Positions 27,895 to 36,159 of a stretch of 42,366 bases of DNA are shown here, piece after piece; position 1 is the first letter of the stretch; each line of letters begins with the position of its first letter. Source of the stretch: JAKOQB01 sp036824465 (GTDB lineage: Bacteria > Pseudomonadota > Gammaproteobacteria > Burkholderiales > Burkholderiaceae_F); NCBI GenBank assembly GCA_036824465.1, contig DAITAC010000028.1, forward strand, positions 1-42,366. Direction: 5' to 3'. The notes under the pieces were generated by a model. It was not told the origin of the DNA and did not search any database. It worked only from the letters and a program-made list of their open reading frames with translations. The position numbers and the translations under genes were made by a program.

Positions 27895-28742
27895 ACTTGG
27901 TGATGCCTCGCGGAACGCTTGCGCCGAAGCCGATGGGCGCTGCCGGCGCCCCGCATGACATGCCGCCTCTCATCAACGCACCAGCCGCCGCACCTCCGGT
28001 GACGACCGCCGCACCGCTGATCCGCCTGCGTGGCGTCACCAAGAAATACGGTACCGGCCAGGCCGAGCTGATGGCGTTGAAAGGCATCGACCTCGACATC
28101 ACCGCCGGCGAGTTCGTTGCGATCATGGGGCCCAGCGGTTCGGGCAAGTCGACCGCGATGAACATTCTGGGCTGCCTCGACACGCCCAGCGCCGGGCAGT
28201 ACCTGTTCCATGGCGCGCATGTCGAAGCGCTATCGCGCGACCAGCGCGCGCGGCTGCGCCGCCGCTACCTGGGCTTCGTGTTCCAGGGCTTCAACCTTCT
28301 GGCCCGCACCTCGGCGCAGGAGAACGTCGAACTGCCGCTGCTGTACCGTGGAGAAAGCTCGCAGGTGCGGCACGCGGCTGCGGCCAAGGCGCTGCAGTCG
28401 GTCGGGTTGGGCGGCTGGGAACACCACACACCGGCCGAGTTGTCGGGTGGGCAGCAGCAGCGGGTGGCCATCGCCAGGGCCATCGTCACCGAGCCGGCCG
28501 TCGTGCTGGCTGACGAGCCCACCGGGAATCTCGACACCCAGCGCAGCAGGGAGATCATGGAGCTGCTGCGGGCCCTGAACGTGGATCACGGCATCACCGT
28601 GCTGATGGTTACGCACGAAGCCGACATGGCGGCCTATGCACGGCGCGTGGTGCACTTCGTCGACGGCCTTATCGATAGCGATACACCCAACCAGCGCCTC
28701 GCTTCTGCGGACCATCCGGCGGCCCCGGCAGGCAATCCCTGA
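27891..28742 (+). CDS. ABC transporter ATP-binding protein, MacB-type
   Basis: 283 residues. Walker A GPSGSGKST at 80-88, signature LSGGQQQRVAIARAI and Walker B VVLADEPTGNLD followed by the H-loop MVTHEADMAAY. The LolD/MacB class is shown by 'GEFVAIMGPSGSGKSTAMNILGCLD' (read in two parts around the Walker A) and RRRYLGFVFQGFNLL. A Pro/Ala-rich 40-residue N-terminal extension is unusual. GTG at 27891 overlaps the macA stop; an ATG at 27903 is an alternative. It couples ATP hydrolysis to the separate permease that follows; in classical MacB both halves are one protein. Confidence 0.93.
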   Translation: MNLVMPRGTLAPKPMGAAGAPHDMPPLINAPAAAPPVTTAAPLIRLRGVTKKYGTGQAELMALKGIDLDITAGEFVAIMGPSGSGKSTAMNILGCLDTPSAGQYLFHGAHVEALSRDQRARLRRRYLGFVFQGFNLLARTSAQENVELPLLYRGESSQVRHAAAAKALQSVGLGGWEHHTPAELSGGQQQRVAIARAIVTEPAVVLADEPTGNLDTQRSREIMELLRALNVDHGITVLMVTHEADMAAYARRVVHFVDGLIDSDTPNQRLASADHPAAPAGNP

Positions 28743-29956
28743 TGCTGCTCAACGCGCTGTTTCTCGCACTGCGTTCGATCCGCCGCAACCTGTTGCGCTC
28801 GTTCCTGACGATCCTGGGCATCGTGATCGGCGTCAGCGCAGTGATCACGATGGTTACGCTGGGGCACGGTGCCACGCAGGCCGTGCAGATGCAGATCTCC
28901 AGCCTTGGCACCAACTTGCTGATGGTGCGCCCAGGCCAGCGCCAGGGGCCCGGCGGCCCCGGCGGCGGGGGAGGTGCACCGTCGTTCAAGGAGGCCGATG
29001 CCGATGCGATCCGGGCGCAGATCGGCGGCGTCGCCGCGGTGGCGCCCGAGGGCCGCACCGGTGTCACCGTGATCGGCAACGGCCGCAACTGGGCCACCAG
29101 CGTGACCGGCAGCAGCAATAACTGGTTCGACACCGGCAACTGGAAGCTCGCGTCGGGCCGCAAGTTCACGGACGAGGAGACGCAAGCCGGCGCCGCCGTC
29201 TGCATCCTCGGCGAGACGGTGCGGCGCGAGATCTACGGCGGCACGCGCGGCGTGGGCGAGCAGCTGCGCATCAAGCAGTTCTCGTGCGATGTGATCGGCG
29301 TGCTCGCGTCCAAAGGCCAAGGCGCGATGGGCAACGACCAGGACGACACGGTGCTGCTGCCATTGCACACCTTGCAGCGCCGCGTCACCGGCAACCAGAG
29401 GATCAACACGCTGCTGGTTTCGATGGAGGACGGCAGCGACAGCACGCGGCTGAAGGCCAGCCTGCGGCAACTGCTGCGCGAGCGCCGCAAGCTCGCCGCA
29501 GGCGACGACGACAACTTCAACGTGCTCGACACGCAGCAGCTCGCCGATACGCTGTCGGGCACGACGCAGGTGATGACCACACTGCTCGGCGCCGTGGCCG
29601 CGGTGAGCCTGCTGGTGGGCGGCATCGGCATCATGAACATCATGCTCGTCAGCGTGACCGAACGCACCCGCGAGATCGGCCTGCGCCTGGCCATCGGCGC
29701 GCTCGAGCGCGAGGTGCTGCTGCAGTTTCTGATCGAGGCGGTGGTATTGGCGGCGCTGGGGGGCATCGTCGGCATCGTCATCGCCACGGCCGCGTCCATT
29801 GTGCTGGCCGGCGTGATGAGTGTTCCCTACCTGTTCGATCTGACGATCAACCTGCTGTCCTTCGTATTCTCGGCCGGCATCGGTGTGCTGTTCGGTTACT
29901 TCCCAGCCAGGCGCGCCGCGCAGATGGACCCGATCGAAGCGCTGCGGCACGAGTAA
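28742..29956 (+). CDS. ABC transporter permease, MacB-type
   Basis: 404 residues with four membrane helices: one near the N-terminus (about 20-42, FLTILGIVIGVSAVITMVTLG), and three near the C-terminus (about 280-300, 325-355, 365-390). A large periplasmic domain lies between (about 50-270). IGIMNIMLVSVTERTREIGLRLAIGA is the conserved FtsX/MacB coupling segment, and FPARRAAQMDPIEALRHE is the typical end. A Gly/Pro-rich insert (GPGGPGGGGG) occurs near residue 70-82. The start shares its first A with the TGA of the ATPase gene (TGATG). Last gene of the efflux operon. Confidence 0.93.
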   Translation: MLLNALFLALRSIRRNLLRSFLTILGIVIGVSAVITMVTLGHGATQAVQMQISSLGTNLLMVRPGQRQGPGGPGGGGGAPSFKEADADAIRAQIGGVAAVAPEGRTGVTVIGNGRNWATSVTGSSNNWFDTGNWKLASGRKFTDEETQAGAAVCILGETVRREIYGGTRGVGEQLRIKQFSCDVIGVLASKGQGAMGNDQDDTVLLPLHTLQRRVTGNQRINTLLVSMEDGSDSTRLKASLRQLLRERRKLAAGDDDNFNVLDTQQLADTLSGTTQVMTTLLGAVAAVSLLVGGIGIMNIMLVSVTERTREIGLRLAIGALEREVLLQFLIEAVVLAALGGIVGIVIATAASIVLAGVMSVPYLFDLTINLLSFVFSAGIGVLFGYFPARRAAQMDPIEALRHE

Positions 29957-30375
29957 CAACCGCGGGCCGCATTGATCCGGCGCAGGGCCGCGCGCAACCG
30001 GCTCTATGCATTGGAAGTCCTGCTTCTGTGTTCGCCAGCGCACTGAACCGTGCCCTGCATTCGCATACGCTGCTTAGATGCTCAGTGCGCCAGCGGCGCG
30101 CGCTTGTGTTCCCGGACGCGCTGATGCGACCAGCACCACTCACCACGTCGAGCCTGTCTGGTCGCCTGTGACAAACCGACCGTGATCAACGTTCATTCCA
30201 CGATTGTGGCTAAGCCAGGATTCAATCATCCTCAGGCCGCGTCTTGCGTCCAAGGCAACGACGGCAGCGAAGGCGGAGCCGGGAAGTCCGATGAAGGCGC
30301 AACGTGGTCGCAATTCCAGCGGGCCTGCGCCCCGTCGGACTGAATCCACGACGTCGTAACTTCGAGGAGAAACCC
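29957..30375. other. Intergenic after the efflux operon
   Basis: 419 bases without a supportable gene. Apart from the AGGAGA ribosome binding site for the DUF3309 gene nothing clear was seen. Confidence 0.45.
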
Positions 30376-30534
30376 TTGAGTTTGGGAACCATTCTGCTGA
30401 TCGTTCTGATCCTGATGCTGATCGGCGCCATTCCCAGTTGGCCACACAGCAAGCGCTGGGGCTACGGTCCCAGTAGTGCATTGGGTCTATTGGTAATTGT
30501 CATCATCGTGCCGCTGTTGATGGGGCGGCTGTGA
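30376..30534 (+). CDS. DUF3309-family small membrane protein
   Basis: 52 residues read as (M)SLGTILLIVLILMLIGAIPSWPHSKRWGYGPSSALGLLVIVIIVPLLMGRL, given here only to show its parts: a first hydrophobic helix (ILLIVLILMLIGA), a polar turn with WPHSKRWGYGPS, and a second helix (LGLLVIVIIVPLLM). This is the DUF3309 pattern at its usual length. The start is a TTG at 30376 with AGGAGA 5 bases upstream; an ATG-started longer frame from 30304 has no family support. The function of the family is unknown, and it is often near stress genes. It overlaps the next gene by 4 bases. Confidence 0.88.
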   Translation: MSLGTILLIVLILMLIGAIPSWPHSKRWGYGPSSALGLLVIVIIVPLLMGRL

Positions 30535-31883
30535 TGGCGTATTCCCGCGTCGCGGCCAGGCGGGTGCGTCCGCGTTCGAACGCGCTCCTGATCGGCGTGG
30601 TGGTCTGGGCACTCGCCGCCTGCGTTGAGTTTGCAGGGTTGCCAATCTCGGCCGGCACGGGGCCCCAGCCGACGCTGCCCCCTCCACGACAAACGCTGAT
30701 TCCGACCGTGAACATCGCGCCCGCCCAGGGCTGGCCGTCCGACGCGACCCCGCAGGCCGCAACGGGCATGCGCGTGGCCGCGTTCGCCCGCGGACTGGAT
30801 CACCCGCGCTGGCTGCATGTGCTGCCCAACGGGGATGTGCTGGTGGCAGAGACCAATGCCCCGCCCAGGCCCGAAGACGCCAAGGGCATCAAGGGTTGGC
30901 TGATGGGACTTGTGATGACGAGAGCTGGAGCGGGTGTGCCGAGCGCCAACCGCATCACGCTGCTGCGCGACACCGATGGTGATGGGGTCGCAGACCAACG
31001 CTCGGTGCTGCTGCAAGGACTGAACTCGCCTTTCGGCATGGCGCTGGTGGGTAGCGATCTTTACGTGGCCAACTCCGACGCGGTGCTGCGATTCCCATAT
31101 ACGGCCGGCGACACGCGCATCACTGCCCCCGGCATCAAACTGGTGGACCTGCCTGCTGGCGCGATCAACCACCACTGGACCAAGAACCTTATCGCGAGCC
31201 CGGACGGAACCAAGCTGTACGTGACCGTGGGATCGAACAGCAACGCGGCCGAACGGGGCATGGCGGTGGAGGCAGAGCGAGCCGCCATCTGGGAAGTTGA
31301 CACCAAGAGCGGCGCGCACCGCATCTTTGCATCCGGCCTGCGCAATCCCAACGGCCCGGCGTGGGAGCCGCAGAGTGGCGCGTTGTGGACCGTGGTGAAC
31401 GAGCGCGACGAACTCGGCAGCGACCTGGTCCCGGATTTCATGACCTCGGTGCGCGACGGCGGCTTCTATGGCTGGCCGTACAGTTATTTCGGCCAGCAGG
31501 TCGATGAGCGGGTGAAACCGCAGCGGCCCGAGTTGGTGGCCAACGCCATTGCACCGGACTTCGCCTTGGGGCCGCACACTGCCTCGCTCGGCTTGGCGTC
31601 GTCGTTCGGCACCACGCTGCCCGCAGTCTTCGCCAACGGCATGTTCATCGGGCAGCATGGCTCGTGGAATCGCCGGCCACACAGCGGCTACAAAGTGATC
31701 TTCGTCCCCTTCGCCAACGGCAAGCCATCCGGCGATGCGCCGGTCGATGTGCTCACAGGCTTCCTCAGCGAGGAAGGCAGTGCATTCGGCCGGCCGGTCG
31801 GTGTGGTGCTCGACAGGCGCGGTGCATTGCTCGTCGCCGACGATGTGGGCAATGTGATCTGGCGCGTGACCTCTTTGCGATGA
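30531..31883 (+). CDS. PQQ-type soluble sugar dehydrogenase / sorbosone dehydrogenase-like lipoprotein
   Basis: 450 residues. Signal with lipobox WALAAC (Cys near 31), then a six-bladed propeller-like repeat: FARGLDHPRWLHVLPNGDVLVAET, LLRDTDGDGVAD, LNSPFGMALVGSDLYVANSDAVLRFPY, KNLIASPDGTKLYVTVGSNSN, FASGLRNPNGPAWEPQSGALWTVVNERDELGSDLVPD, FIGQHGSWNRRPHSGYKVIFVPF and PVGVVLDRRGALLVADDVGNVIWRV. This matches the glucose/sorbosone dehydrogenase family, which uses PQQ and oxidises aldoses in the periplasm. GTG at 30531 or ATG at 30534 may start it; both overlap the DUF3309 stop. No PQQ synthesis genes are in the window. Confidence 0.87.
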   Translation: MMAYSRVAARRVRPRSNALLIGVVVWALAACVEFAGLPISAGTGPQPTLPPPRQTLIPTVNIAPAQGWPSDATPQAATGMRVAAFARGLDHPRWLHVLPNGDVLVAETNAPPRPEDAKGIKGWLMGLVMTRAGAGVPSANRITLLRDTDGDGVADQRSVLLQGLNSPFGMALVGSDLYVANSDAVLRFPYTAGDTRITAPGIKLVDLPAGAINHHWTKNLIASPDGTKLYVTVGSNSNAAERGMAVEAERAAIWEVDTKSGAHRIFASGLRNPNGPAWEPQSGALWTVVNERDELGSDLVPDFMTSVRDGGFYGWPYSYFGQQVDERVKPQRPELVANAIAPDFALGPHTASLGLASSFGTTLPAVFANGMFIGQHGSWNRRPHSGYKVIFVPFANGKPSGDAPVDVLTGFLSEEGSAFGRPVGVVLDRRGALLVADDVGNVIWRVTSLR

Positions 31884-32235
31884 ACTCAACGCCGGCAAGC
31901 ATGGCAGTGACGACCCGGCGCGACTCACCCGCATGACGCAGGGTGCGATGAAGCAGCAAGGTCTCGATGCGCCGCGCGTCTGCGGCGCTTGTCTGCCACG
32001 CACACAATGCTGCGCACAATTCTTGGCGGCCAGACCGCACTTCTCACTGAATGACGGGCGGCGCTGAGCAAACGTGCGTTGCTCTTGCAGGTGCGCTGGC
32101 GTACAGACGAAGGGGCTTCGATTTGGCTATAAGAAGCCAAGGCCGAGACCGCGAGCCGTCTCTCTCTTCTCGAATCGCCTTATCCGCAACTGAAGCGCCA
32201 TTCAGCGACGCGCTAACTACTACGAAGGTTCCGAC
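31884..32235. other. Intergenic with dyad element
   Basis: 352 bases, no supportable gene. Holds the dyad-AGAC element at 32091-32109. Confidence 0.45.
32091..32109 (+). promoter_or_regulatory. Dyad-AGAC element, copy D
   Basis: GTGCGCTGGCGTACAGACG, 126 bases upstream of the small ORF at 32236 and pointing toward it. It differs from copy A, 26 kb away, only at positions 15 and 19. Confidence 0.55.
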
Positions 32236-32442
32236 ATGATCCGACCCACCCCCACAACCACCTCCGAGGACAAGAGCCTGGCGCAGCAGAAGGCCGATTT
32301 CACCTCTGAGGGTTCACCGCCGCCGGGCAAGGTGGACACGTCCACTCCCGTCACGGCGGATAAGACCACCAAGGCGCGCCCGCGTGCACCTGCCACTGTG
32401 CGCAGCGTTCACAGGGGCCCACGATTCGGCGGAAACCGTTGA
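32236..32442 (+). CDS. Small hypothetical protein
   Basis: 68 residues, Thr/Pro/Lys-rich, apparently unfolded, with no signal peptide or membrane segment. The sequence begins MIRPTPTTTSEDKSLAQQKADFT and ends RSVHRGPRFGGNR. GAAGG lies 7 bases before the ATG. The first half resembles small acidic-basic stress-type proteins of betaproteobacteria, but no family was recognised. Placement behind a dyad-AGAC element is the main support that it is real. Confidence 0.45.
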   Translation: MIRPTPTTTSEDKSLAQQKADFTSEGSPPPGKVDTSTPVTADKTTKARPRAPATVRSVHRGPRFGGNR

Positions 32443-32855
32443 CGAGATTGCCGTTCTGCAGCATCGGCCGCACCACACAATTCTTCGCGAACACACGCTT
32501 CGAATCTACTGCCCGGCGGACGGTGACTCCCATCTGGCTGCGTCGCTTCGAGCGCAGCGCGATCGCTTCGTCGCAGCCATCACCGTACTCTGGGACGAGC
32601 TTTGAGTCCCACCTTCGACCAAGGACAGCATGGAGCCTGCCTTGATCATTCGTGCGTGAACGGTCTTGCTGGCCGTCGCGGCAGTCGGTTGACCCCGGAA
32701 TGGCAGATATTCGATTCGCGGCTGATCGACAGCCTCCCACTGCGCTTGTCGCGCGGCACGGCTTTCTGGCGGCAGCCGCCATCGCCAAGCTGGCGTTTGC
32801 CTAGGCGGCGGTCGGACCGCAGGCGATGGCGCGCGACGCGCGCGATCGACCGAGC
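32443..32855. other. Intergenic, no gene seen
   Basis: 413 bases between the small ORF and the terminator of the candidate RNA. Short overlapping frames exist on both strands, none convincing. Confidence 0.45.
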
Positions 32856-32880
32856 AAAAAAAGGCGCGCCGAAGCGCGCC
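32856..32880 (-). terminator. Strong intrinsic terminator of the candidate RNA
   Basis: On the minus strand GGCGCGC, a TTCG tetraloop closed by C-G, GCGCGCC, then seven T (plus-strand A-run 32856-32862). This is a textbook Rho-independent terminator and shows that something is transcribed leftward here. Confidence 0.88.
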
Positions 32881-32949
32881 TGAATGACCCCACGGAGGAG
32901 GGAGACCGCCCGGAGGGTTGCAGCGGAGAGCTGCCCGGGAACGGGGTCA
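32856..32949 (-). ncRNA. Candidate structured small RNA with exposed anti-Shine-Dalgarno stretches
   Basis: Read on the minus strand, TGACCCC (32949-32943) pairs with GGGGTCA (32891-32885). Inside, CCCGG (32939-32935) pairs with CCGGG (32913-32909), enclosing a GCAGC-TCTCC-GCTGC hairpin (32934-32920). The stretch between the inner and outer stems (32906-32892) is TCTCCCTCCTCC-like and unpaired, complementary to ribosome binding sites. Four bases later comes a strong terminator. No protein frame fits. Betaproteobacteria are known to carry small toxic RNAs with such pyrimidine motifs, but identity with that family is not shown here. The 5' end is estimated from the outer stem; no clear promoter was found. 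A minus-strand dyad-AGAC element lies 233 bases upstream. Confidence 0.5.
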
Positions 32950-33379
32950 CGAGAGTGCTGTTGCTGGCGTGTGCTTTCGACTTGTTGGGCTGGTTCCTCA
33001 GGCCTGGAAGTTGGCCCGCCCTGTATTTGCGCAACCGATATCGACACCACCAACCCTGACCGGGCCGATAGCCGTCGGTGACCTGAAGAGACTGAAGATC
33101 TGGTTCAAGTGGTCACCTGGTGGACTGTGCGCATCGCCAGTCATGCTTCGAAAAGGTGCTTGTAGAGGGACCCATCGCGCACGTCTGTGCGCTAGCGAAC
33201 ATACGAGCCGGGTCTGGTTGCGTCTGCTCGATGAGTTGCGCAAACATTCTTCGCGGTCCGGTCACTCTGCTGTCAGAGTACTCACGATGAATCCCCGGCT
33301 TGTCTCGCATGGAACGTCGGATGGGATGCATGACGCGTATGCGCCGCGAAGCGGTGAATGCAAGCTGCCGCCGACGCAC
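32950..33379. other. Intergenic upstream of the candidate RNA
   Basis: 430 bases without a supportable gene; contains the minus-strand dyad-AGAC element at 33182-33200. Confidence 0.45.
33182..33200 (-). promoter_or_regulatory. Dyad-AGAC element, copy E
   Basis: GTTCGCTAGCGCACAGACG on the minus strand. The nearest downstream feature in that direction is the candidate small RNA, whose 5' end is about 233 bases away. The 14-base dyad is self-complementary except at one pair. Confidence 0.55.
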
Positions 33380-33757
33380 TCAAGAAGGCGTCACAACGCG
33401 GAAACAACCGGCGCGTTCAACCAGATGGATCATCTGGGCCGCCGCGCGGATTGTCAGACGATGGTGGGTGAAGCCGGGCCTTGGAGAGATGTAGGTTGCC
33501 ATCTCGCGGGCGAGGTCAAGCCGACGATCTGAGGTTTCTGCGAGCAATGTGATCACCAGGTTCTCCAGCGCGATCACGCGAATGCGAAGCTGGACCAATT
33601 CGGCGTTTGCCAGCTGCGGGGTTACGGACAGCGTTTCGCTGGAAACGGGGCTCCGGTGCAGGCGACCGGATCCCGCGCCGCCCTCGTTCTCCCATCGTGA
33701 GAGTGCCCTTTGGCGCTGCTGCGAAGTGTCTGCGAGATCCGGTGACCCGGCTCGCAT
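33380..33757 (-). CDS. Conserved-type small hypothetical protein
   Basis: 125 residues from the ATG at 33757. The N-terminal half (about 1-55) is polar and variable (QQRQRALSRWENEGG). The second half is compact: TPQLANAELVQLRIRVIALENLVITLLAE, then DLAREMATYISPRPGFTHHRLTIRAAAQMIHLVERA. The long amphipathic helix from about 55 to 85 suggests a helical dimer. The even, protein-like second half and the closing 'ISPRPGFT..LTI..A.QM..LVE' pattern look like a conserved betaproteobacterial protein, seen from memory without an assigned function. It lies downstream of the FMN reductase on the same strand (113 bases), so it may be co-transcribed. Confidence 0.65.
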   Translation of the reverse strand: MRAGSPDLADTSQQRQRALSRWENEGGAGSGRLHRSPVSSETLSVTPQLANAELVQLRIRVIALENLVITLLAETSDRRLDLAREMATYISPRPGFTHHRLTIRAAAQMIHLVERAGCFRVVTPS

Positions 33758-33870
33758 GACCCGGCGTCCTGAACTACCGCGCCGAGACACAAGTGGCTCC
33801 CATCTCAGTCTGTTCGGCGAGCAACTCGGCACCACGCAAGTGAGGTCCGCTTGGACGTCTTTGCACGGCG

Positions 33871-34533
33871 TCAACCATGTTCCGCGACAACAGCACTCTT
33901 CTTCCAGGGCTGGTCTGCGGACTTGAGCGGGCCCGGTGAGGGCGCCATCTCATGGTGTTGCAGCAGCCATTCGAGCGTCGATGGGGCGGCATGCGCTTTC
34001 ACCCAGGCAACGTATCGATCCATCCAGCTCTGCAAGAACTTCTTGCTGCCTTCGCCGATATTGCCGTCCGCGTCGAACAAGCCCTCTTTCGCATGAATGA
34101 ATGCTTCCGGCTGGCCAAGCGTCGGCACGTCCAGGTAGGCAAGGATGTTTCGCAAATGCTGTTGCGCCATCGACGTACCGATGGCGCCGACCGATGCGCC
34201 CAGCACGCCCGCGGGCTTGTCCGTCCAGGCACTTTGGCCGTACGGGCGCGACACGTGATCGATCGCGTTCTTGAGCACACCCGGAACCGATCGGTTGTAT
34301 TCAGCCGTGACGAACAGAAGGCCTTGAGCAGCTTTTATTTCGGCCTTCAACCGCTTGACGGATTCGGCTGGATTCGCATCGTCATCCTGGTTGTAGAGCG
34401 GCAAGTCACCGATTTGCACTTGCTTGAACGAGAAGTCCAACGGCCCCAGTCTTGCCATCGCGCTGGCCAACTTGCGGTTGAATGAATCGCGACGCAGGCT
34501 GCCGACGACGACAGCAATCTTGTATTGGTCCAT
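33871..34533 (-). CDS. NADPH-dependent FMN reductase
   Basis: 220 residues. A flavodoxin-like fold: IAVVVGSLRRDSFNRKLA at 5-22 binds FMN phosphate, DLPLYNQDDDAN near 42-53, LLFVTAEYNRSVPGVLKNAIDHVSRP near 72-97 is the FMN-binding family signature, and KPAGVLGASVGAIGTSMAQQHLRNIL follows. Relatives (ChrR/azoreductase-like) reduce FMN, quinones or chromate using NAD(P)H. Beyond the normal end near residue 185 there is a ~35-residue tail (WLLQHHEMAPSPGPLKSADQ), longer than usual. The ATG at 34533 has AAGGGA 9 bases upstream. Divergent from the alternative oxidase gene, sharing a 243-base promoter region. Confidence 0.9.
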   Translation of the reverse strand: MDQYKIAVVVGSLRRDSFNRKLASAMARLGPLDFSFKQVQIGDLPLYNQDDDANPAESVKRLKAEIKAAQGLLFVTAEYNRSVPGVLKNAIDHVSRPYGQSAWTDKPAGVLGASVGAIGTSMAQQHLRNILAYLDVPTLGQPEAFIHAKEGLFDADGNIGEGSKKFLQSWMDRYVAWVKAHAAPSTLEWLLQHHEMAPSPGPLKSADQPWKKSAVVAEHG

Positions 34534-34636
34534 GCGATATCCCTTGCACGAGAAAGAGACTTCCGAGGGCCACCATACAAGTGGCTTCCGCCTCCGTCTG
34601 TGCGGTGGGCAACTGAACAACCCATCGTCATGCCTT

Positions 34637-34655
34637 GTGCGACAGAGCACAGACC
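34637..34655 (+). promoter_or_regulatory. Dyad-AGAC element, copy F
   Basis: GTGCGACAGAGCACAGACC, in the divergent region between the FMN reductase and the alternative oxidase, 121 bases before the oxidase start and pointing toward it. Confidence 0.55.
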
Positions 34656-34776
34656 GGCGATCCAGATCAGGTGCATGCTCTCTTCACGAATACGGCATTG
34701 ACCCGATCAAGGCTTGGCGGCCATTGCGCCGACCAGATCCGGTCTTCCACGTCGTAATGTTTAAGGAAACCGCTTA

Positions 34777-35508
34777 ATGCACAATCGCGCGCCTGACAGA
34801 ACGTCCGACCGGTTCGCTCGCATTGAGGAGCGGGATGCGGAACCGGCGGTCCATCACGCCCCAACTGGGCTTTCCGACCGCTTCGCGCTCGGCATCACCA
34901 GGCTGCTTCGTTTCTGCGCCGACGCGTTCTTTGCCAAGCGCTATGGCCACCGGGCGATCGTCCTCGAAACAGTGGCTGCCGTTCCCGGCATGGTTGGCGC
35001 GACGGTCACGCATCTCAAATGCCTGCGCCGCATGGTCGACGACGGAGGCTGGATCCGCACGCTGATGGAAGAGGCCGAGAACGAGCGGATGCATCTGATG
35101 ACGTTCGTCGAGATCGCAAAGCCGACTGCATTCGAGCGCTTGGTCATTCTCCTGGCGCAGTGGATCTTCTATGTCGGCTTCTTCCTGCTGTACCTCGTCT
35201 CGTCGCGCACTGCCCACCGGGTCGTCGGCTATTTTGAGGAAGAGGCGGTGCTCAGCTATTCGCTGTACCTGAAGGAAATCGACGAAGGTCGCTCGCCGAA
35301 CGTTCCGGCGCCTGCAATCGCGAAGCATTATTGGCAACTGCCTGCCGACGCGACGCTACGCGATGTGGTCATCGTCGTGCGTGCCGACGAAGCGCATCAC
35401 CGTGACGTCAATCATGGATTTGCGAGCAAGCTCGCCGGTGAGCTTGGTGGTGATGAGCATGTCGCGCCCTATCCGCAGCATGCCGACGAAGCTCGGTCGG
35501 ATGCGTAG
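34777..35508 (+). CDS. aox: Alternative (cyanide-insensitive) ubiquinol oxidase
   Basis: 243 residues; oxidises ubiquinol and reduces oxygen to water without pumping protons. All six ligands of the di-iron centre can be picked: Glu64 (LETVAAVPGM), Glu103 and His106 (ENERMH), Glu154 (FEEEA) and Glu205 and His208 (ADEAHHRDVNH). Two hydrophobic helices (about 120-145 and 60-80) fit the interfacial membrane protein. Length is close to bacterial family members; the N-terminal ~30 residues are polar and lack the mitochondrial-type extension. AAGGA lies 9 bases before the ATG. In Vibrio fischeri the homolog responds to nitric oxide through NsrR; no NsrR site was recognised here. Likely role: electron overflow under oxidative or NO stress. 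Confidence 0.93.
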   Translation: MHNRAPDRTSDRFARIEERDAEPAVHHAPTGLSDRFALGITRLLRFCADAFFAKRYGHRAIVLETVAAVPGMVGATVTHLKCLRRMVDDGGWIRTLMEEAENERMHLMTFVEIAKPTAFERLVILLAQWIFYVGFFLLYLVSSRTAHRVVGYFEEEAVLSYSLYLKEIDEGRSPNVPAPAIAKHYWQLPADATLRDVVIVVRADEAHHRDVNHGFASKLAGELGGDEHVAPYPQHADEARSDA

Positions 35509-36159
35509 CGGAACCGGCTGTAAAAGAGCCTCGTTGCGGCAGATCCATCTTTCCAGAAATCATTGCGCCAGGATTTCCCGTGGCCCTTGCAGGTTCGTCG
35601 GACGGATGGACCAGCGATTCCGGTTGCGAAGCGATTCGACTCGATAAGAAACGTGTCGTGTGTCCCTTCGAGTGGTGTAAATCCACAGGCCTCGGAGCCT
35701 GAGGCTTTCAGTGTTTTCGATCCGATTGTGCTTGCAGCAGTGATTGCCGCGCACCCAATGACAGCCACGGCGCAAGAATGAACGACGTGCGATGAATGAA
35801 GAGTCATCGCGGGTGCAAGTGCAGGCGTCCGCGCGCGGTCGAACACACTTGCCGCCCGATCAACGCGATGATATCTGGAGCGGTTGAACGCGGAGGTTTT
35901 GCGAAGACCCGGGGTTAGCCTGGTTGCAGCAATCGCCACCGGTGTTGCGATTGCCGCGGTAGTTGACCCGCTCGAGCTGGCAGCGGCGGCCCTTGGTCGA
36001 AAAGATCGTCGAATATCTGCCTTCAATGCTGCGAGTGCAGTAGTGAAAGAAAGGCTGCGGCGCCTCCCTGATCAGCAAAGCGACCGGTCATGCGTGGGAA
36101 CCTGGCGTCGCGGTCCCGCGTCGGCGCCATTCCGGGCGGGAACTAAACGTCAAGTTGCG
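35509..36159. other. Intergenic, no firm gene
   Basis: 651 bases. A 95-codon frame from a TTG at 35884 (plus) starts with a hydrophobic segment (VSLVAAIATGVAIAAVV) and has GGAGC upstream, but its second half has no protein-like character. Minus-strand frames are no better. No known RNA or hairpin terminator was recognised. Confidence 0.4.

Noticed and set aside
30084..30102. GTGCGCCAGCG-like string after the efflux operon
   Set aside because: The left arm matches the dyad element but the right arm and AGAC are missing.
32885..32949. Plus-strand reading of the structured RNA as a CsrB/RsmY-like decoy, since GGA motifs fall in its loops
   Set aside because: The terminator T-run exists only for minus-strand transcription, so the GGA-bearing strand is unlikely to be the RNA. 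It remains a secondary possibility.
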